Of a stretch of 64,000 nt of DNA, positions 41,530 to 54,069 are shown piece by piece. The notes beneath the pieces were generated by a model. It did not search any database, was not told the DNA's origin, and saw only the letters and a program-made list of their open reading frames with translations. The stretch spans positions 2,688,560 to 2,752,559 of the forward strand of contig OZ038434.1 in NCBI GenBank assembly GCA_964036275.1, in the 5' to 3' direction. Position numbers and translations under genes: made by a program. The DNA comes from Litoditis marina. Taxonomy: Eukaryota > Nematoda > Chromadorea > Rhabditida > Rhabditidae. How positions within the stretch are numbered: the stretch's first letter is position 1; the number at the start of each line of letters is the position of its first letter.

Positions 41530-42904
41530 ATGGATTCGGTTGGTACCACTGCCGCTGCCTCCACTACACAAACTCTTACTCACACAGAGGAAAAGACGGT
41601 TGGTAACTAGGTTCTAGTTCAATTTCCCCACGGTTCACCTTTAGTTTTTTAGCTCTAAAACAAACTAATTTTCAATTTATTCAATACCTTTTTTCACTTA
41701 CTAACTTTCAGTCAGTCGCTCAAAATACTGCGAACACCCAAAAACATACAAAAATAGTCGCCAAATTTCAAATATAGCTGTCTGGGACAACATGGATTAC
41801 TATAAATTTTCTCAAATTCGTTTGATTTCTCCGATTTCTGAAATTTTAACCGTTTAACAGGCGGAACCGAACTTGGTGCTTCGTCTCCGAAATCCCGCCC
41901 CAGTTTATACCGGTCCCCGCGTCACCTGGGCTGAGGGCGTTGTTGGTGGGTATACTGTAACTTCTGGAGTGATTTTAGAATCGGAAACGAAAAAAAAGCA
42001 CTTAAAACCTTAACATACGGCAAATCGCGGGCATTCTCTGGAAAATGTTTTCTCTGCTAGAACGAGCAAATACTACCGGGCGCTGCAGAAAATTCAACAT
42101 TACAGTGTACAGACGTCATATAGCGACTGTAATTTGGGAAATCACCTTGGAAAAGAACCCTTGAATGTAAGTGTTCCTGCGTAGCTATCGACTGATTTCA
42201 TTTCATTTTCAGATAATGAGCACATGGGTCGATTGAAGTCGAACTGTTGCTGTATTTACACGAAGCCGCGTGTTTGGGATGATCCGACCACCTGGGAACA
42301 GGATGAAAACGAGGTATACTGTAGGAAGGGATATTGGTTGAGCGGAGACTATTGTTTTACTGTAGGAGGTATACTGTAGGAAGGGATATTGGTTGGGCGG
42401 AGACTATTGTTATACTGTAGGAGGTATACTGTAGGAAGGAATATTGGTTGGGCGACGACTATCGTCCTATTGTACAATGTATACTCTAGGAATGGGTATT
42501 GGTTGGGCGGAGACTCGTCATAGTGTAGGAGGTATACTGTAGGACGGGATGTCGGTTGGGCGGAGACTATCGTCTACTGTAGAAGGTGTACTGTTTATTC
42601 GGAGTATTGGTTAGACGAGGACTGTCGTCATACTGTAGAAGGTATATCGATCCTCGGCTCAAACTTAGATTCGTAATTATCTTTGTTATTACAGTTGTGT
42701 CCAAACACAAAAATTATCCTGGCTGCAGTATGTGACTAGAGAGACTTTTCACAAAACGCAAAATTTCTATGAAAAGTTTTTGTTCGCCTAGGTCTCAGTG
42801 GGAATGAGAAACTATACCTTGTTTTCCAGACAGAGCACTGTCGCGGGCACACCCTGCCCCCTCCCCCCGGTAAACCCTCGGAACATGGAGGTGGATGTTG
42901 TTAG
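41530..42904 (+). CDS. PPP1R11 / inhibitor-3 family regulator of protein phosphatase 1
   Basis: Exons 41530-41598, 41861-41945, 42213-42313, 42830-42904, all in phase, give 109 residues. The Thr-rich start (TTAAASTTQTLTHTEEKT) is followed by VLRLRNPAPVYTGPRVTWAEGVV, whose RVTW is the PP1-docking motif (KVEW in the human protein). The family signature then follows: DNEHMGRLKSNCCCIYTKPRVWDD. Next come an acidic stretch, CRGHTLPPPPGKPSEHGGGCC and the stop. Members are small, heat-stable, largely unstructured nuclear/cytosolic proteins that bind and restrain the PP1 catalytic subunit. A TTTCAG acceptor 66 bases before the ATG (41463-41464) may be the trans-splice site. Exon 1 ends in the donor GTTGGT. 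The last intron begins with a minisatellite that repeats its donor. Confidence 0.9.
42311..42650 (+). repeat. 55-bp minisatellite that includes the exon 3 splice donor
   Basis: Six units of 53-56 bases start GAGGTATACTGTAGGA and contain GATATTGGTTGGGCGGAGAC. The first GAG is the last codon of exon 3 and GTATAC its donor, so each unit carries a copy of the splice site. Units become less regular toward 42650. Confidence 0.9.
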
Positions 42905-43826
42905 AGGAGAAGAAAGAAGGAGAGGAAGGGGATACAAGATGACTTTCGTGTGAATAAATGTTTGAGAGAGTGTGTTTGATGGTTTGAACTATAAAAATAA
43001 ACCAGATCAATCATATACTGTGGAAACATGACGAACATGCACACATGAGTGAACCAATATATATCTTCTTAGAACATTTCTTTCATTTATTTCTCTGTTT
43101 TATTCATTTAATGTACATTTAATTATTTTAATGAATACAAACCAAACCTACGTTTCATTATTGCACATTTCATTCATTCACCCATCATTCCTTTTCAGAG
43201 TATTTTATCTGAAGTATGTAATTCTATTGTCTTCTGTAATTTCATTTCGTCTGTTCTCTTGGGTTGGCAATAAGACTGTCAACAACAATCTTGGTGCCAG
43301 CTTTTATCGCGGGATCCCTGTATCGATTAATGGTACTGTTTATTTGTCTACCTCCCCCAATGACTATTGGCATTGTGGTCTCGGTCCTGGTAATTGACCA
43401 CACAAGACGGGCTCTTCCTTTTGGCTGCGCTTTCTGCCATCTTCTTTATCTTAACTATTGTTTTACACTGCAACGATATAAGCTAGAGCGTTAATTCGTC
43501 TTACGTTGGAATAACCACCCTGATACAAACTTTCGTTCTGCAAGTTTTCTCTCATTTTTTTAAGTTTTCGATTGAGAAGAACATTTGAAGTTCGAAATAG
43601 TTGTTCAACATCAGTTTCTCCCTTGTTTTTCGATGTTTGATTCACAGCTCGCTGTAAATACAGTTTATGACCACCCTTGATTTCTCCCCATTACGTGTTT
43701 TTATAATCATGTGTACCACATTACAATGTACTTGACAGATTGCCTATATTAGTTCCGGGCATTGCTAGAAAAATAAGAACAAGTTTTGTAGAAGTGAAAT
43801 AACAGCTGATGTATTCCATTCCATTC
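42905..43826. other. 3' end of the inhibitor gene and esterase upstream region
   Basis: AATAAA at about 42954 is a possible polyadenylation signal 50 bases after the inhibitor stop. No further exon is supported. The open frames at 43131-43494 lack motifs. Confidence 0.5.
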
Positions 43827-43828
43827 AG

Positions 43829-46800
43829 ATGCGGTATATCGTTCTGGCCGTCTTTTCACTAGCACTTGTTGCGTGTGATCCACTGATCGAGACTCCTTTT
43901 GGAGCAATCGAAGGTTTCACACACACTACAAATAGCGGCAAAGATGTCAACGTGTTTCTCGGAATCCGATACGCGAAGGCACCCGATCATATTTTCCGCT
44001 TTGAGGTGAATTGTGGTTACTTTTTTTTACTTACAATTTTCAACAGAAAAAAATACCAACTACCTGCAAAACAGCTCATAAGTGAAGAAGAACTGCAAAA
44101 ATATTCCTAGGAATTATTTTGCGGGGTTTCGGGAATATGTTGTTTTTCAATAGAATTATGCGTTGTTATTATTGAATTGCAGTTTTTTTGGAAGAGAGAC
44201 TGATAAGCACACGTATAATTATACCAGCTTATGTCTATATCAAATGTACAGTTGCCAACAAACAATAGTCGCAAATTGATAATGATAAACTTTTTTTAGT
44301 ACAGACTAAATTTTATAAATACAAATGTTTCTTTCTGATGAGTAACTAAATTTTTTGGCGATAGAGGGGTCTTTTTATTCCAATTAATCCTCAAATAGGG
44401 GTCTTTTACTCCAATAAATTCTCAAGGTTAAATTTTCCGATGAACTTATGATATCATTCAAAAAAACACATCCCATCTCGCAAAACCTCGCTGCACCGCG
44501 TTTCTTGTGACCCTTTAGCCATCTAGGCAAACAGCTTTACGACCTGAGATTACATTGTCAACAACCTGGCAGTTTAGACATACACCCAACTGAATACAAA
44601 AAGAAATCAATGAAAATTATATACAGAACAGGAACTTCTGGTTTGTCAGGAACTTTCTTACCTGCGGACGCACTAAGTTTTGTAGCAAGTGGAAATCACG
44701 TGTAGAACTTTCACTTGTGAAAGACGAGTGGTGTAAGTCATGAGTCACTGATGCGAAGTAAGTTTGGGGTCAAATTAACCAATTACTGTTTCTAGAAACC
44801 GGAACCGGTTGACAAATGGCACCCGCTGACTCATCAGGCGACGAGATTCCGCGCCGCGTGTATTCCGTTCCACCGCGCGGCACTTCTACGCGAGAACTAC
44901 AGTGAAGACTGTCTGTTCCTCAACATCGTCACACCTGATGTCAAGGTAAATGGTTTTCAGATGAAGAAACACCACACTGAACGGTTAGCAATTCGTACAA
45001 TTACACAATTAGCAAAATAAACGGTGCAGAAACAAATTACACCATTATACGGTCATGAAGTTTGATCTCTGGGCTTTTTGGACTTAATTTGAAAAAAAAA
45101 ACAGCTATGGATGGTAATGATATAAATGGAAAGCAATGAAAAATGTTTGCAATCTTCCTTAACTTCATAGTTGTGAAAATATGCGCATGGAAAAGACAAA
45201 TGACAAAACAACAAATATTGCAAGGTGTAATTACACCGATTCACACGACTGCCACTTATAATGGTGGTTTAACCAGTTACATCATGAAAGTTTTTAACTG
45301 AACGGTGCCCCAGTTACTGTACTTCATTTTTCTTCTGTGTTTCAGCCGAAAAAGCTGCTGCCGGTATTGGTTTTCATTCACGGAGGAGCGTATGAGATAG
45401 GGGACAGTGAATTGTACGGATATAAGATGGCATCCGAGAACTTTGTCTCAAAAGATATAGTCTTCGTGTCACTTCAGTACAGATTGGGACCACTAGGTAC
45501 GTTCATGTTCTTCTCTAATTTGCGGTTTCACAGTGGTTTTGCAAGGTTTTTGTCTGAGTTCGAGACCAAAATGGTCACGAGCTTCATTTTGGGTCATCAC
45601 TTTTGATAATTGGACAACTACCTAATGTAATTCGGTTTGGACAAACTTTGAAAGTTCCGACCGCAAATAAGGTAGATGAAGAGATCCATTCAAAAAATAT
45701 TTCATCCAGCAGGTGCCCCAGGAATATTTGTGAAAAAAACATGATGTCATGAAGGTTCACGTGGGAATGTTGAAGACTATGTGGCTAATGCTCGGCTTAC
45801 AGGTTTCTTCACCACGGGAGATAACGTAATCTCTGGCAACATGGGCCTGTGGGATCAGACACTCGCACTTCAATTCCTCCATGAGGTAGAATTTCCATGC
45901 TAATTTCTCTCTCTTTCTCTCTCTCTTTCTCTCTCTCTCTAGCGCTACCTCTATACATTTTCATACGGCTACCGTCACCTCCAGATGCTGAACTCCTTTC
46001 TTTCTCTCTTTCTCTTTGTCTCTCTTTCCTTTCTCTCTCTATACACACATCTACCTACTTTTCTAACCCTCCCTATTCAGATGCTGCCCTCCTTCGGCGG
46101 GGACCCCGACCAGATCAGCCTGTCCGGCCACTCCGCTGGATCTGCCAGCGTCGGCGCCCTCATGTTCTCACCACATTCTGATCGTAAGTTACTTCCTTTT
46201 TTTTCTCGATTATATATGCAAGTTCTCTAGTTTTCATGTGTTTCTTATATTTTCAAATACACCTTTCCAGATTTGTTCAACCAGGCTATTGAACTGTCTG
46301 GATCCACGTTTGCCGAATTCGCCATGAGTGAAATGGTAGTGACAGGTATAGTACTTTTCATTCGCAATGAGACTCCTACAGTAGGAAAACAGGAATTTCA
46401 GAGCGTTTTTAAATTACGTAATTTCCACCCAACCTCCTTTAATGTTCATATCATCTTATATTGATTTATTTATTTACATGCAAGCATGTGAGATACATAG
46501 AGAAAACAGAAAATGATAAAAACCAACTGAATTTGAGCAATATGAAAACACGAATCGAAAACATGATGAACAGTAAGGTGAACATTGAACGAGCATATAT
46601 ATGACTACAGTACAACAATCGACATTTCAATGGGGTTTTGACTAATAAACATAGTAACGTCAGTTTGCTTGTATACATTACGTGAAACATTTGCAGAGAG
46701 TCGAGATCTCGCTGACGCCGTTGGATGTAAAATGACCGATTCGGTCAAACTACACGATTGTATGAAGGAACGCACTGTGGACGAGATACTAGATGGAGTA

Positions 46801-49800
46801 GAGGCTATTGTTAGTTTCAAACATTTTTTAATATAGGCAAAAAATAAGAGAAGGAACAAATGAACAAATGAAGAGAAGAAGAAGGAGAAGAAAAACATTC
46901 CTAGAACCTTGCGATTCAAAGTATTAAAAAAGTATTTCTAACATTGGAAATTGTTTTTGTTATACACAATTGAATTAGTAAACAGCTCACGTGACCCAGA
47001 AAAATGACCTTGCGCCTGATAATTTCATATTTTCCGTCATCTTCATACGATGAACATTTGCGAAACTACTTATTATTTCTCTTCTAAAAGTCCATTTGTT
47101 AAATAATTGTTCCAGGGCTCCACTCGACGACACACGAACTTTATCAAGTTCCAACCTCACTTCGACAAGGACTTCTTTCCCTATGAAATGGAGAAAATGG
47201 CTAGAAAGGCCCCGAGGAAAAAGACTATGCAGGGAGTCACTGACATGGAATCTGGCCTATTCGGTAAATAACAATTCCAGCAATAATGAATATTGAATTT
47301 GAAAAACAACTAAGAATTTGAAATTGATTTACATGAATTAGTGTGCTTGTATCTCATATAGTAAAAAAAGAGTGAACAATGTATCTTATATAGTTAAACC
47401 CTATCAGTTCTAGTGGAGTACACCTACGTTTTCCCAAAGGTCTCAGAGAAACATGCAGCCGTCGTACTACTGTCTCAAAATCAATTTCCGATCGAAACGC
47501 AACAGAAAAGTCGTACGTAAACATAGCTTTTGTGTTTCATGAAACAAAATGGCTGAATGAGCGATTGGTGAGTATATAGGTTCGCTCCTTCCAAAGCAGT
47601 ATGGTGTGATTTGTAGTACTGGGTGATTGGTAATTTGATCTCTAGCTTTTCGATGAAAATTTGTTCATATTGGCGTGTATCACAATCAAACTAAAACTAA
47701 GATTCACTCACTATACAGGAAGTTCTTGGTTAGTCTTACAAAATTCCAGGTCTGATCGAGGGAATGGAATGGCTGAATGGCGAAATAACCGTTCCCCGAT
47801 CAAAATGGGCCTCGTTCTCTAGGGAAGACCTAATCGACTATATCACCGTCGCTGGTTGGTTCATTTTCATTTAGTCCTTTCTATTCAGGAAATAGCGCAC
47901 GATAAGCGGAAGTTTAAATTCTACGCTAGGGCGTGAGATACGCGGACTGAACACGTTGTACGATGTGTTGTAATTTTACTATTCTATACAAAGCATGTCT
48001 CATATTCTGTACAAATTAGTTACTTACAGATGTATGTACTAGTGTATGTATGTACTAGTGTATGTACTCGACAGAACCGGTTTTTACATCTTCGGTTTTC
48101 GAGAAATGGAAACATTTCAAGTTGCTGTTTCGTGCTGTAAACCTGTTAATAAAAAAAATACATCGAGTCAATAAAAGAAATTCATCATTCCTTTCAGTTG
48201 CGCCAGAGTCTGAGTTTGGACGTAAAATGGGTCCGTTCCTCCAGCTTCTCATTGACTTCTACGTAGACGGCGAAGCTCCTTCGGAACCCGATTCACAGTT
48301 CTATCTTCAGCGATACATTGAGGTAACATAGTGGTTTTCAGTCGTTGCCGTCATATTCTCAAACGCTGTCTCATGAGAAAACTCAAAAAGGATAAGAAAA
48401 TACACGAAGAAGTTCTGTATAACGGTACTAGTCCTAGTTTCTAGATTCTGCCATATCACACTTAGTTTAGCTTGTTTCTACAAGCTATTTGAATTTCAAT
48501 TTTCTAGTTTTTCTTCAAAGTTAATGATACTAGACGTGAATAGTGGCGTAGAATCTGGAGAACGAGCAGTTCTGGACTTGATCATATTTCTCGTTCTAAA
48601 ATTAAGATATCATCCGTGTTTTACGTGCTCATGGATGTTTCTAGCGGTATCCCACATTAGATCTTATCGAATAACTGTAACATGTGTGTTCCAGTTGATG
48701 AGCGATCTGATATTCCACGTTCCAATTTTCCACGAAGTTGACCTGAAGAGAATGAATGGCTGGGAAACGTACTATTACGTGATTGACCACGTCCGCAACG
48801 TGTGGAGCAACGGAACACTACCCGTACCAGGTGCGCTCGTCGCAATACTGTATTCTTATTTAGAATACAAAAGGGACACTTAGGAACACAATACATCTAT
48901 CAAATGAATGAGAATGAGGCGAAAGGAAGCCAATAAAACAGTGAAATAGAACAACTTGACATTTGATATGGGAAATTGTGACGTTGAAATGTTACACTGG
49001 GACACTGAAACGAGACACTGGGACAATGGGACATTGTAGCCCGACGGTTAGAGAATAAAACGCTCACGGTGTTCCGAAATAACCACAGAGGAGAAGAGTC
49101 GGTTATCGATCGATATTTATATTTTCCACATGTGTACCTCAGTCTCCCGTCATTGTAGTAACATATGACCACATCTTCCTACATGGTTTGATTTTCCCAG
49201 AACATGCTCTACGATGTTGGTTGCCGTATCACACAATGTTTGTGGTTTGTTCTAGTTGCTTCACTATGAAAACTTGTATGGCTTCTGTTAAGATCAAACT
49301 ACATCGATAGTTCGTTCACGTCCTCTAGTATTGCTATCACATCTATCACATCTATCACATCTATCACAACTAACCAAAACTTTCAAGGCGCCTTCCACTG
49401 CGCAGAGCTCCGTTTCATGCTCGAATTTATTGGACAAGACAAAATCGCACTTACCCCCAAAGACGAAAACTTCAAGAAGGATTTCCTCGGAGCAATGGTC
49501 AACTTCATTCGCAACGGGTAAGTCGTTTACCTCCAAACATTTCTTATCTACTTATGAAACTGAAATTCCATTAACATTTATAATTAGATATGTCAGTAAT
49601 GAAATTTGTTGCGTTATTCTCTATTATCTATGCTCAAAATCATAAATTTTGACGGAAAACTACACTTTGATCAACCAAAACTCTTAGAAGTTGGAGAAAC
49701 TCACAACAAACTGCTTACTCCATTGTAGGTTACAGTAACCCGTCAACGTTCTGAATTGTTACAGTAACCTGTCGACGACCATAATTCATTACAGTAACCC

Positions 49801-50988
49801 ATCGACTTCTAAATTTGTTACAGTAACCCAGAAAAGTCATAATGTGTTACAGTAACCCGTCGACGTCTTCACTGAAATGGAAACCAGTTTCGGCCGAGAA
49901 ACCAACTGAGCACATGAGATTCAATGATAAATCGGCCATGAAGGATGCATTCAGACAAGAGGTAATCGATTATTGATTTTCCAATTTACTTCACATGCAC
50001 GGTTGTTTCACTGTGAAAGTGAAATTGGACTAAGAACGTGTTGTTACACTCGTACCAGTTGTACGAATGATAGAACGAGTAGTTGACAATAAGCCGCAAA
50101 AGTTCGTAATGACAGTCAGTGTATAGATTTTCCGTCGGTATGTTCATCTGACCAAGTTAATTGAGAACATCCATCACATACCAATTCTGCTTTGCCGGTC
50201 TGAACTTTTCGTCTCAATAGAATTCAAGCTGAAATAATTGCTCATTTAATGTTTTTCAGGCATTGGATTTCTGGTTGAAAACCGTGCCGGAAGCAATTGG
50301 TGAGTTGAAATTGGCCAGCTTTTCATAGGCAACCAGAAGTAGTACAGCTTTTTACTATATATATTCGAAACTGATGAGAATTAACCATTGATCATACCCT
50401 GTTCACTATATTCTCTATATTATGCTGGCGTGGTTCTCTGCCTTCAACAATAATGCATTAGGCATCCAGAAGCAGTACAGCTTGCCGTCATTAGCACAAT
50501 TGTATAGTCTGTTTCACCAATCGATGACTTTCTACAGTAATCTTTCAATTATTCAAGGACATTTATCTAACCAACTAACAGACTTTGAGATTCACTGTTT
50601 TCTATGTCTGTAGTAACCAATGTGGAAAACGAAATCACGAAGTTCAAACTGTTTACAAAACCTACAACATATGGAAAATTTACCTGAAAGATTTACAATC
50701 TTACTGTAGAGGGCTATTGTTGCGTGAAACAGACTATAAAATTCGACATTTGATCAACTAATCTCTACATGGTATATTTTATTTGCCATTGCTATTCACT
50801 CTCGTGAATAGAATACTTTCGCTGGAAACATAACATCAGGAAGTGTAGCTAACCTAGATTCAGACTGAACAGAGATTGAGGTTCATAGGATAAACATAAA
50901 ATAGAATTACAATTTTTCAGGAACGGAAATTCTGCGAAAAGGTCGCCTTCCAGCATCCCATGCACACGTGCAACACACGGAACTATAA
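43829..50988 (+). CDS. Type-B carboxylesterase, ER-retained (15 exons)
   Basis: Exons: 43829-44005, 44796-44945, 45346-45496, 45803-45885, 46081-46183, 46271-46345, 46697-46809, 47116-47263, 47750-47854, 48198-48322, 48695-48830, 49388-49517, 49853-49961, 50260-50299, 50921-50988. Phases agree and give 570 residues. A signal peptide (MRYIVLAVFSLALVAC) precedes the alpha/beta-hydrolase fold. Seen: EDCLFLNIVTP, oxyanion-hole HGGAYEIGD, nucleophile Ser in SLSGHSAGSASVG, probable acid Glu in GVTDMESGLF, and His in GAFHCAELRFM. The C terminus HTEL is a known ER-retention variant of carboxylesterases, so the enzyme probably works in the ER lumen on carboxyl esters or lipids. The gene resembles intestinal esterases of nematodes, but an exact ortholog cannot be named. 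ATG follows directly on a TTCAG acceptor. Confidence 0.93.
45903..46060. repeat. CT-rich repeats in esterase intron 4
   Basis: Two CT-rich blocks (45903-45945 and about 45995-46042) fill much of the 195-base intron between exons 4 and 5. They extend its pyrimidine tract. Confidence 0.85.
49226..49302. repeat. Hairpin element P, copy 5
   Basis: CACACAATGTTTGTGGTTTG at the left, AAGATCAAACTACATCG at the right. It lies in esterase intron 12-side DNA before exon 12 at 49388. A (TCACATCTA)4 repeat follows at about 49338-49368. Confidence 0.6.
49720..49870 (+). repeat. 30-bp minisatellite that includes the exon 13 splice acceptor
   Basis: Five units contain GTTACAGTAACC followed by YGTCGACG or a variant, with potential exon starts at 49736, 49765, 49795, 49824 and 49853. 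The last is the true acceptor. The first codons of exon 13 (AACCCGTCGACG) are part of the unit. Confidence 0.9.
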
Positions 50989-51086
50989 ACAAATTCCAAC
51001 ACTACGAGTAGATACTGATCCCATTTTCGTGAAGATATTCCATTGTATAATATGATATTGTTGTTGTTTTCATGTAAAAAGGAGAA

Positions 51087-51092
51087 AATAAA
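51087..51092 (+). terminator. Candidate polyadenylation signal of the esterase gene
   Basis: AATAAA about 100 bases after the stop codon, preceded by a T-rich stretch. Position typical for a nematode 3' UTR. Confidence 0.55.
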
Positions 51093-51800
51093 GCGTTTTG
51101 ATCTTCCGTGTACAAGATCTGTTTATTATTTAAACTTTCGAAAGTTAAACACACAAAAAAACAATCTACTGAAATTGTTGCGACAAAGTTGTCGACATGG
51201 AGACAGGTAAAGTAGTTGTGTTTACTATACCCTGATTATTATTATTCATCATAGAGAATCATGTAAAGTAGAACTCAACATTTTTGCGCGTATTGCTACT
51301 TTATCTCATCCCATTCCGCGAGATGTGATCATATCCGTTTTCTCTTTTCTCTCTCTTTCTCTCATGACCGAATAACCCCAATCGGAAGGTCAGCCAGTGT
51401 CGCATTCGGTAATGTACCGCACCATCTGTCATTAGGGGACACTTTTCGCCTCCAAACAAACAATACTTCCTTGTAATAAATCTTGGTACGAGAAACGTGA
51501 AAAGTTGCACCAATTTGTTCAACAACTGTCTTTTATATGGGTTTTCCCCTTTTGCAGGATTTTTAATTTTTATTGTTTAAACATAAACAGGCAACTGTAC
51601 ATGTTACTTCCACCTATTTTGTCAAGACGAGAAAGCTGAAAAAATATCAGTCATATAATTGAAAAGTCTGTCTAAACACTCCTTTTCTTTTCCTCATGTA
51701 TTTAGAGGGTACGAAGTCAACTAATCATCATCCAACAATACTTCGTTCTTTATATATTTCGCCGATCACAAAATTGTTTACGTAGTAGTCCTATTTGCAG

Positions 51801-53874
51801 ATGGATTCTAGAGCGGTGCGCCCTTCGTGGGTGGCCTCGGGGGTGTCTATCTTCTGTATTCTGACGGTGGCAGTGGTACTTCCTGTACTCCACTATCAAC
51901 TAGATGCCGCTCAGTCTCGTCTTCAGGCCAGAATGGACGCTTTCAAGGTAAATTACAAAAGTTCTACTATTCAATATGATTTATTGTGATCAAATTGGTT
52001 GATAACCCGTGATTCCCTATTTTTCAAATGTTCGATTTTTGTGTCATATTTTCATACAGAAGCTGCTTTCTTATTATTTGAAAAAATAACTTCATAATAA
52101 TGGTATAAAATATTATTTTTTATTTCCAGTTCACCGCCCGCAACATCTGGCAAGACATCGTTCTGGTGAAGAGCCAAGGAAGAATTCGTCGTCAGGCGTA
52201 TTCCGGGGGCTACGGAGGGGGATCGAACTACGAGGCACAGGGGGACAATCAGCAGTGTACCTCGTGTGTCCAACTTCAGTGTCCCCCGGGCCCACCCGGT
52301 CCCCCCGGAGTCGAGGGAGAAGACGGAATGGACGGATCACCCGGAAGACCCGGTTGGTTTATCTTTCCGGAATATCATATTCTAGGGAAGAGAAGTAGAA
52401 GATTGAAAATTTATTTTGATGTTTGAGAATAGTATTGAACTAATAATTTTCAAACTAAACTCAGTCATCGAAACTTTTTTCAGGCAAACTATTAAAATAT
52501 CGACCTAGATCTATTTTCCCCAAAAATGTTCGTTTATTCTAGGTAAACCTGGTCTGGACGGCCTCGACGTACCTCTGGACCCTGAACCATCGTTCCCTTG
52601 TGTCATTTGCCCGGCAGGACCTCCCGGAAACCGCGGACCGCAGGGAGAAACCGGAAGATCCGGACTGTCAGGAGAACACGGAAGAGCCGGTCTTCCCGGA
52701 AGACCCGGTAAACCAGGTATGCATGAACTTTTAATAAAGTAGGTAAACATTAGATGCGATTCTAATCTACATATTTAGAGAACAGCTATATTCAATTTTC
52801 AGTGAGAAACAATATACAATAAAATTTGGTATCATTTGTGATGTATCTGAAAGTCTATTATGTCTGCAGTAAGCTCACAGAATGCAGGAAAACTACAACT
52901 AAAAGAGTGATCAGAAAATTATGTTCATGTGAGCATAAAAAATAAAACACGTGTTATAGGACGTGTTGGGGACTCCGGACCTCAGGGAATTCCCGGAGAA
53001 CCAGGAGAGCCCGGAATCAAGGGACCACCTGGAGACGATTCTATTGGAGGAACTGGAATCAAGGTATGTCTCTGCGAGATTTTAAAAATCACTTACAAAA
53101 TATTTTAAGATGGTGAATGCACACTCACGTGAAACGTGTAAATTACATAAGAATGAATATGACTCTTCTGAGTATTCTCAATTGATGTATGTGTTGAACA
53201 TCTATCCACTTTCTGATAACGTATCAGTCAAAATAATCATATTTTCGTTGTATCATCATCATGTAGGGAAATCATAAAAAACCGAATCCAGATATTGCGA
53301 ACAATATTGCTTTAATCTCGCAAAAGTAGAATTGACAATCGTTTTTCAGGGTCCTCCCGGACCTCCTGGACCTCGTGGCCCCAAGGGACCGCCCGGTACC
53401 AATGGAATGCCGTCTCAGAACCCCGGACCTCCCGGTCCTATCGGAGAAATGGGACCCCCAGGACCACCTGGACCTCGAGGAGAACCTGGTAGGTAGAAAT
53501 TAGAGTGGTTCATTCCCAAGAAACTATTTGCAAACAGTGATAATCGATCTTACTTATTTTGTTCCCTGTGTTCTGGTCCGAATGTGATTTGGCATTGGGA
53601 TATGGCTTAAAGCATCGGGCAATATGCTCTCTATTAGTTCAAAACCAGCCCAGTAGAGCGAACATTGATTCCAGCCGTCTATAAGCCATTTTCACTTTCA
53701 GGACCACCGGGACCGTTTGGACCACCCGGAGATGCCGGAGAGCAAGGAGGTCATTGTCCGTCTAGCTGTGGAATCCAGGAGATTGTCGCTCCCTCGGTCA
53801 CCGAACTCGACACTGAACAGTATCCGCGACGAGGAAACAGCTACGGCGGCGGTGGCGGATACGGAAAGAAGTAG
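51801..53874 (+). CDS. Cuticle collagen (6 exons)
   Basis: Exons 51801-51947, 52130-52352, 52543-52716, 52960-53063, 53350-53488, 53702-53874 give 319 residues. A hydrophobic N-terminal segment ([20 protein letters not shown], residues about 11-30) acts as signal or anchor. Next comes a conserved non-collagenous part with a subtilisin/furin-type site (GRIRRQAY). Gly-X-Y blocks are separated by Cys pairs: CTSCVQLQC, then PPGPPGPPG, a gap with CVICPAG, further Gly-X-Y stretches, and closing [14 protein letters not shown]. The tail ends [12 protein letters not shown], where Tyr and Lys could take part in cross-linking. The Cys pattern marks a nematode cuticle collagen, which assembles as secreted trimers in the extracellular cuticle. 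ATG follows directly on TTTGCAG, as in trans-spliced genes. AATAAA lies 40 bases after the stop. The precise col number is not determinable here. Confidence 0.95.
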
Positions 53875-53913
53875 ATCAAATGACGTCATCTACAAGAGAT
53901 CGATTGACATCAT

Positions 53914-53919
53914 AATAAA
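53914..53919 (+). terminator. Candidate polyadenylation signal of the collagen gene
   Basis: AATAAA 40 bases downstream of the stop codon, in the short gap before the convergent globin gene that ends at 54070. Confidence 0.6.
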
Positions 53920-54069
53920 TCGATTTCGTGCGCTTTTTTATACAGAATGAGAAGTGGATGTGATAAAAAGTTGACTGTTTTTGAAATCATTGGAAAGTTA
54001 GTCTCAATTTTGTGCGATGGTTTCGTACATATTTTTCAAATCAGACATACACCAATTCAGGTCCAATAT

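Noticed and set aside
43829..50988. Acetylcholinesterase
   Set aside because: The protein ends in the ER-retention signal HTEL, with no cholinesterase-type C-terminal tail or membrane anchor, and I did not see the cholinesterase aromatic-gorge motifs.
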